Assembly: GCA_947383645.1 (NCBI GenBank)
Contig: CANDEH010000021.1
Span: 1 to 27,442, forward strand
Source: an uncultured Clostridia bacterium
GTDB lineage: Bacteria; Bacillota; Clostridia; Oscillospirales; Oscillospiraceae
DNA length: 27,442 bases
Direction: 5' to 3'
In this document: in pieces, positions 24,011-27,442 of the stretch
Layout: every line of letters begins with the position of its first letter
Position numbering within the stretch: position 1 is the first letter of the stretch
Program-made: the position numbers and the translations under genes
Notes under the pieces: generated by a model
Databases searched by the model: none
What the model was told of the DNA's origin: nothing
The model's input: only the letters and a program-made list of their open reading frames with translations

Positions 24011-24228
24011 TATAGTCGAGACACTTGAGAATCGGTAAAAAAGAGGAGAGGAAAAATGCGGCGTGGCAAGGCGGAGGACGCAGGCGGGCTGACGCCCGCC
24101 AAGGACGACTGCTCAGCCGTTGGCGGCTCTGCCGCCTTACGGATGAGGCGTACCCCTTGCGGGTACAACGCAGTCCACGCCGCATTTTTCCCGCCGAACT
24201 TTACCGATTTTCAAGTGTGTCGACTATA
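24011..24228. mobile_element. 218-bp foldback element (MITE-like)
   Basis: The ends are long inverted repeats of about 55 bp with a few mismatches: left TATAGTCGAGACACTTGAGA at 24011 against right, whose reverse complement reads TATAGTCGACACACTTGAAA. The match continues inward to AAAAATGCGGCGTGG. The centre has three further small hairpins (GGCGGGC/GCCCGCC, GGCGGC/GCCGCC, GTACCC/GGGTAC). There is no gene. The ends are flanked by TA, which fits a TA-duplicating transposase family such as IS630/mariner, but this is an inference. Transcribed, it would fold into one large cruciform. Confidence 0.8.
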
Positions 24229-24270
24229 ACGCGGCGGCCCCGGTACGCGCCGCCCCAAGCGTGAAGTATC

Positions 24271-24320
24271 AAAAAAATCTTCAGCGGGAGAAAAAATCCG
24301 GCGACTCTCTCCCGCTGAAG
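24271..24320 (-). terminator. Terminator of the coiled-coil protein gene
   Basis: A perfect 13-bp stem (24320-24308 with 24291-24279 on the minus strand) followed by A then TTTTTTT (24277-24271). It lies 79 bp after the stop codon at 24399. Confidence 0.85.
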
Positions 24321-24398
24321 TTTGCCTGTTTGTACGTTCAAAAATCAGCAAAATACCGCTGTAAAGCCTATCCCGACCGCCTGACGGGCCGCTGCCGC

Positions 24399-25178
24399 TC
24401 ACGCCTCCACAGTGAGGGCCGGCTCCGCCGGAGGGGCGGTCTCGGCGGCGGCATACTGGGCGATTGCGCTCTCCAGCGACATGCCGGTCTGCTCCGTCAG
24501 CTGCTGCATCTGCTGGCGCATCTCCAGGCGGGAGGCCGCCAGCTGGTCCTGAAGACGGTTGTCGATCTCCGCCTCCCGCAAATACCCGGACTCCCGGATC
24601 ATCCGCTGGGCCTGTCTGCTCTTCAGCTGGTGGCGCAGCCGCTGGGCCTCCCGGGTGCGCTTCTCCTTCATCAGACGCTTCTGCCGGGCGGCGGTGAGCT
24701 TCTCCTGGGAGATCTCCCGCTTCTTCTTTCCCGCCCGGTTCACCGCCTTGCGCAGCTGCCGAATGGCGGCCTCAATGCGCTGGGCGTTGTCACTGTCGCT
24801 GTGCTTGGCGGACTGGAGCTGCGCAATCTGCCGCCGCGCATAGCCGGAGGCGGCGTCCACATCCCCCAGGGTCCGGGCCCGGGCCAGCTTGGCATAAGCA
24901 GTCATGGGCACGTCACCGTAACGCCGGCTGTTTTTGGGAAGTTTAAACTGCTCCGCCCGCTCCGCCGCCTTCTCACGGGCCTCCTGCATCATCTCCGCAA
25001 GGCTGGGCTGCTCCTCCGGCTGTTCCCGCATCAGCTCCACCAGATCCCGCTGCTCTGCCGCGCCGGCGGTGTCAGAGCCCCTTGCAGTGTCGGTCTGCCC
25101 AGTCTGTGGGGCGGTCCGGGCAGTCTGGCCGGTCTGACAGGCGGAATAGACTGCTCCGCCCACACCTGAAATTCCCAT
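24399..25178 (-). CDS. Coiled-coil protein of unknown function (259 aa)
   Basis: I do not recognise this family. It starts M-G-I-S-G-V-G-G-A-V-Y, then has a Thr/Gln/Gly-rich low-complexity stretch (T-G-Q-T-x repeats). The rest is strongly helical, rich in Arg, Lys, Gln, Glu and Ala, and likely forms long coiled coils (for example L-A-E-M-M-Q-E-A-R-E-K-A-A-E-R-A-E-Q, then an Arg/Gln-rich helix from about residue 150). No signal peptide or membrane segment is visible. The ATG at 25178 has GAGGAGG 8 nt upstream. It lies 139 bp after the FUSC-like gene on the same strand, past a hairpin, and ends at a strong terminator. It could be a structural or adaptor protein. Confidence 0.85.
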   Translation of the reverse strand: MGISGVGGAVYSACQTGQTARTAPQTGQTDTARGSDTAGAAEQRDLVELMREQPEEQPSLAEMMQEAREKAAERAEQFKLPKNSRRYGDVPMTAYAKLARARTLGDVDAASGYARRQIAQLQSAKHSDSDNAQRIEAAIRQLRKAVNRAGKKKREISQEKLTAARQKRLMKEKRTREAQRLRHQLKSRQAQRMIRESGYLREAEIDNRLQDQLAASRLEMRQQMQQLTEQTGMSLESAIAQYAAAETAPPAEPALTVEA

Positions 25179-25251
25179 ACGGCAAACCTCCTCTCCACAC
25201 CAAACACGATCATATAATATATCGGCAGGGAAGAGAGGTGGAATAGTAGCG

Positions 25252-25329
25252 TGAAAAAATTTTTTCAGGAGCTCCTCCGAGGAACCGCTGAATCAATCAA
25301 TATGTGCGGGGATTTATTCAGTGGTTCCT
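25252..25329 (-). terminator. Inverted repeat over the end of the FUSC-like gene, with an AT-rich palindrome downstream
   Basis: On the minus strand, the last codons and stop of the FUSC-like gene (25329-25316) pair with 25293-25280 over 14 bp with one wobble, around a 22-nt loop. Further on come AGGAGCTCCT and TGAAAAAA-TTTTTTCA (25267-25252), a 16-bp palindrome ending in six T. Together they can stop transcription or protect the 3' end. Confidence 0.5.
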
Positions 25330-26217
25330 TAAAGATTCCCGCAGTTTGCGTCTCAGGGCCAATACCCGGTCCACGTGGTAGTTGGTCACCACGTCAATGG
25401 CGTTCGGTTCCGTGGGAATCCGGGTATCCAACACCACCGCACCGCTGTTGGCCAGACGCTGCTTGATCTCCCCGCTAAGCCGGCCCGGATAGGGCAGGCG
25501 GCTGAGGGCCGTCAGCTCTGCCACAAGGTCCTTGGCCATCTCGTCGCAGTGCCGGAGCTGACCCAGCTCCCGCTTCTGGCGCTTTCGATGCGGCAGCCGC
25601 TGGTCGGCGAAGAGGGAGAGCTGGCGGTCGATCTCGGCAATTCTCTTACGCATCTCCGCCGTGTCCGGCAGCTCCTCGTCCCCGTCGAAGAAGTCCTCCA
25701 AGAAGCGCATCAGCTCCCGGTCCAGGCCGCTGAGAGCCCGGCGGATCTGGCGGCTGTTGTTGTAGGGGAAGAGGAGCATGTTGATGCACAGGCCAGCCCC
25801 CAGGCCGATGGCGGTGTCCCAGATCCGGCCCAGGGCGTAGGCCGCCGGTACGATGTCCGGGTTGGCGCAGACGGTGACCAGGATGATACAGGGCAGGGCG
25901 GGGGACAGGGTAAGCCCCAGGAAATTGTAGGCGGTGATAATCAGGATGACGCCCAGGCCGATAACCCACACGGCGTCCACGGGCAGGCGGCCCACTACCA
26001 CGCCGAAGACGGCCCCGAACACCACGCCGCAGATCTGGGTCAGGCAGTTGCGCACCGCCCCCTTGAAGGTGGGCTCCATGGCGGACAGAGCGCCGATCAG
26101 GGCGAAGATCATCTTGCTGGCGGTAGCGCCGTACTGCTCCACGATCAGCAGGGCCACGGTGACGGCCAGGGCGGATTTGACTGTGCGCATTCCTACGTGC
26201 AGGCGTCTGTGTGTCAT
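25318..26217 (-). CDS. Aromatic acid exporter / FUSC-like membrane protein
   Basis: A 299-residue protein of the ArAE/FUSC-like type. The N-terminal half has about five to six membrane helices (residues 12-165) with the family motif M-R-T-V-K-S-A-L-A-V and S-A-M-E-P-T-F-K-G-A. The C-terminal half is a cytoplasmic, highly charged helical region (about 165-299; E-D-F-F-D-G-D-E-E-L and R-K-R-I-A-E-I-D-R). Relatives export aromatic acids or other organic anions, or act in fusaric-acid resistance; the substrate here is not known. The ATG at 26217 has GAGGAGG 13 nt upstream, and an in-frame ATG at residue 10 is possible. It is encoded ahead of the coiled-coil protein. An unusual inverted repeat covers its last codons. 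Confidence 0.9.
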   Translation of the reverse strand: MTHRRLHVGMRTVKSALAVTVALLIVEQYGATASKMIFALIGALSAMEPTFKGAVRNCLTQICGVVFGAVFGVVVGRLPVDAVWVIGLGVILIITAYNFLGLTLSPALPCIILVTVCANPDIVPAAYALGRIWDTAIGLGAGLCINMLLFPYNNSRQIRRALSGLDRELMRFLEDFFDGDEELPDTAEMRKRIAEIDRQLSLFADQRLPHRKRQKRELGQLRHCDEMAKDLVAELTALSRLPYPGRLSGEIKQRLANSGAVVLDTRIPTEPNAIDVVTNYHVDRVLALRRKLRESLRNH

Positions 26218-26312
26218 GGCGGGTTGACCTCCTCTCAGGTTTTGGTCAGTCTCAACAGTTAGGACCGGTTATTTCTCTCCCCACGGGCGTTGTAAAAAAG
26301 CCCCTGGCAGGG

Positions 26313-26456
26313 TTTCGCCGCTCGCAAGCGGCGAAATAAATTGCAATCATTTTTCCCGGAAACCGCGTTTTCGGGAAAAATACCTCTCAGTCAACGAGCG
26401 TGTGAGTCCTCTGCCAAAGGCAGAGGACGAGTGCGACGCAGGCAGCTGCAATCCCG
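26313..26456 (+). repeat. Dispersed structured repeat, copy 3
   Basis: The best-formed copy. It begins with a 10-bp hairpin (TTTCGCCGCT, 26313-26322, with 26327-26336), then TAAAttGCAATCA, then the core hairpin: stem TTTTTCCCG (26350-26358) with CGGGAAAAA (26372-26380) and loop GAAACCGCGTTTT. ACCTCTC, GAGCGTGTGAG and a GCCTCTGCC-type hairpin (around 26409-26428) follow, ending near CTGCAATCCC. Copies at 89-270 and 576-703 share this order. Confidence 0.7.
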
Positions 26457-26489
26457 CTCAAAAAATGCTCACATTTTTTGAAATATGAA

Positions 26490-26519
26490 AATGCGGACAG
26501 ATTACTCTGTCCGCATTTC
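26490..26519 (-). terminator. Terminator of the rRNA operon
   Basis: A perfect 13-bp stem (26519-26507 with 26502-26490 on the minus strand) and a 4-nt loop, a few bases after the 5S rRNA, followed by TTCATATTT. A further CAAAAAATG/CATTTTTTG hairpin (26460-26481) follows. Confidence 0.85.
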
Positions 26520-26521
26520 AG

Positions 26522-26637
26522 TGTTGGCGTTACCTATTTTCCCGGGCCGTCTCCAGCCAAGTATTGTCGGCAGAAGCGAGCTTAACTACCGTGTTCGGGA
26601 TGGGAACGGGTGGACCCTCGCTCTAATCAACACCAAC
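26522..26637 (-). rRNA. 5S ribosomal RNA
   Basis: On the minus strand the RNA begins TTGGTGTTGATTAGAGCGAGGG and ends AGGTAACGCCAA; these ends pair (UUGGUGUU with AACGCCAA) as helix I. The conserved middle, CCCGAACACGGTAGTTAAGC, is present. The length of about 115 nt is normal. The ends may be off by one or two bases. It is the last gene of the operon. Confidence 0.95.
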
Positions 26638-26677
26638 TTACTTTCTTTTGAAAAAGAAAGTAAGCAAAGAAAACTTT
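26637..26677 (+). repeat. 41-bp hairpin repeat, copy B (upstream of 5S)
   Basis: CTTACTTTCTTTT-GA-AAAAGAAAGTAAG hairpin followed by CAAAGAAAACTTT. In the transcript (minus strand) it lies directly against the 5' end of the 5S rRNA. It matches copy C at 26967-27007 and, less well, copy A at 9385-9425. Confidence 0.75.
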
Positions 26678-26815
26678 AAGTCACGCACTATCGGATGATT
26701 ATGAAACGCGCTCTAACCAACCTTGGCGAACTATCCACTTTTCTCTCCTTACTGTCTTCTTCAACAGTAAGCACTTAATTGTACCGCAGCCTGCGCCCTC
26801 TGTCAAGAGGAAAAA

Positions 26816-26890
26816 TGGTGACCCGTACGGGAATCGAACCCATGTTTGCGGCGTGAGAGGCCGCCGTCTTAACCGCTTGACCAACGGGCC
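26816..26890 (-). tRNA. tRNA-Glu (anticodon CTC)
   Basis: Minus strand, 75 nt with encoded CCA. Acceptor GGCCCGT pairs with ACGGGTC, the anticodon stem GCGGC/GCCGC encloses loop CTCTCAC (anticodon CTC), and the T arm has GGTTCGATTCC. It lies between tRNA-Lys and 5S rRNA. Confidence 0.96.
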
Positions 26891-26891
26891 A

Positions 26892-26967
26892 TGGTGCGCC
26901 TTCAGGGACTCGAACCCGGGACCCACTGATTAAGAGTCAGTTGCTCTACCAACTGAGCTAAAGGCGC
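26892..26967 (-). tRNA. tRNA-Lys (anticodon CTT)
   Basis: Minus strand, 76 nt with encoded CCA. Acceptor GCGCCTT pairs with AAGGCGC, the anticodon stem ACTGA/TCAGT encloses loop CTCTTAA (anticodon CTT), and the T arm has GGTTCGAGTCC. Only one base separates it from tRNA-Glu. Confidence 0.97.
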
Positions 26968-27007
26968 ATACTTTCTTTCGAGAAAGAAAGTATGCAAAGA
27001 AAGCTTT
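26967..27007 (+). repeat. 41-bp hairpin repeat, copy C (upstream of tRNA-Lys)
   Basis: CATACTTTCTTTC-GA-GAAAGAAAGTATG hairpin followed by CAAAGAAAGCTTT. In the transcript it abuts the 5' end of tRNA-Lys, just as copy B abuts 5S. The sequence beyond also resembles copy B (a GCACTA word). Confidence 0.75.
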
Positions 27008-27200
27008 CATGTCGCACTACTGTTACTTGCTTCATCAGCAAGGCATTGCTGCCCGCTTCCTTAGCAAGTCCTCTTTCGCACAACTGCGCTCTCTCACTGA
27101 GCACTGCTCCCTTAAACCCTCTTCCTCAAAAGGGCCTGCACCCTGAAAACCGAACAAAGAATCTTCCGTGACCATCCAAGGCAAGCCTGCAATATTCTTG
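27008..27200 (-). other. Spacer between 23S rRNA and tRNA-Lys
   Basis: A spacer of about 190 bp with no gene. On the minus strand just after the 23S end it has the CTTTGTTCGGTTTTCAGGGT word common in Firmicute rRNA spacers. The rest is pyrimidine-rich on the plus strand, with no clear further structure. Confidence 0.7.
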
Positions 27201-27442
27201 TAGGTCAAGCCCTCGGGCGATTAGTACAGGTCAGCTCCACACATTACTGCGCTTCCACCTCCTGCCTATCAAACAGGTAGTCTTCCTGTGCCCTTACTCC
27301 ATGAAGGATGAGAGATCTCATCTTAGGGGGTGTTTCACGCTTAGATGCCTTCAGCGTTTATCACGTCCGTACATAGCTACCCAGCTGTGCCCTTGGCAGG
27401 ACAACTGGTGCACCAGAGGTACGTCCATCCCGGTCCTCTCGT
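27201..27442 (-). rRNA. 23S ribosomal RNA, 3' end (partial)
   Basis: Minus strand; the window cuts off the rest. Conserved 3' sequences are present: ACGAGAGGACCGGGATGGAC at the window edge (sarcin-ricin side of domain VI), CTGGGTAGCTATGTACGGA, GATAAACGCTGAAGGCATCT, and the end TACTAATCGCCCGAGGGCTT before GACC. The exact 3' end is placed at about 27201-27203. Confidence 0.97.

Overview
The window looks like chromosome of a high-GC gut Firmicute of the Oscillospiraceae type (Flavonifractor, Lawsonibacter or Pseudoflavonifractor relatives). This is inferred from the GC-rich coding sequence, AGGAGG-type ribosome sites, DUF1292 and YcxB-like proteins, a T-box leader, an SLH/CAP surface protein and PAS/GGDEF signalling. 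The genus is not proven by the sequence.

Layout. 1-780: no gene; hairpins and two copies of a dispersed structured repeat. 825-5600: a DUF1292 protein, a class A penicillin-binding protein and an aldo/keto reductase with a ferredoxin-like tail, preceded by a MITE. 5701-11921 (minus strand): a consensus promoter and a T-box leader with a probable valine specifier (GUC), then a YcxB-like membrane protein, a PPC/DUF296 protein, three more YcxB-like proteins, valyl-tRNA synthetase and a 73-residue acidic protein. 12040-15109: a large secreted protein with SLH and two CAP domains, whose signal peptide is split by a one-base frameshift. 15210-18538: a MATE transporter and a bile-salt-hydrolase/penicillin-V-acylase-like enzyme in one operon, divergent from a MerR/GyrI-type regulator. 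18593-20666: a DUF2971 protein, a lipoprotein and a lone XRE regulator behind a 37-bp inverted repeat. 20719-23927: a multi-PAS sensor and a REC-GGDEF response regulator, with a second copy of the MITE between them. 24011-26217: a 218-bp foldback element, a coiled-coil hypothetical protein and an aromatic-acid-exporter (FUSC-like) membrane protein. 26313-27442: a third copy of the dispersed repeat, then the end of an rRNA operon on the minus strand (23S 3' end, tRNA-Lys, tRNA-Glu, 5S, terminator).

How the parts may work together. Uncharged tRNA-Val should raise transcription of the whole T-box operon, so four uncharacterised membrane proteins and a PPC protein appear tied to valine supply together with valS. 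The hydrolase, MATE pump and MerR regulator form a plausible sense-degrade-export module. The PAS sensor probably acts with the diguanylate cyclase response regulator encoded directly after it. The gene gaps are rich in small non-coding repeats: two MITE copies with TTA target duplications, one foldback element, three copies of a repeat whose hairpin shows compensatory changes, and three copies of a 41-bp hairpin, two of which abut the 5' ends of tRNA-Lys and 5S rRNA.
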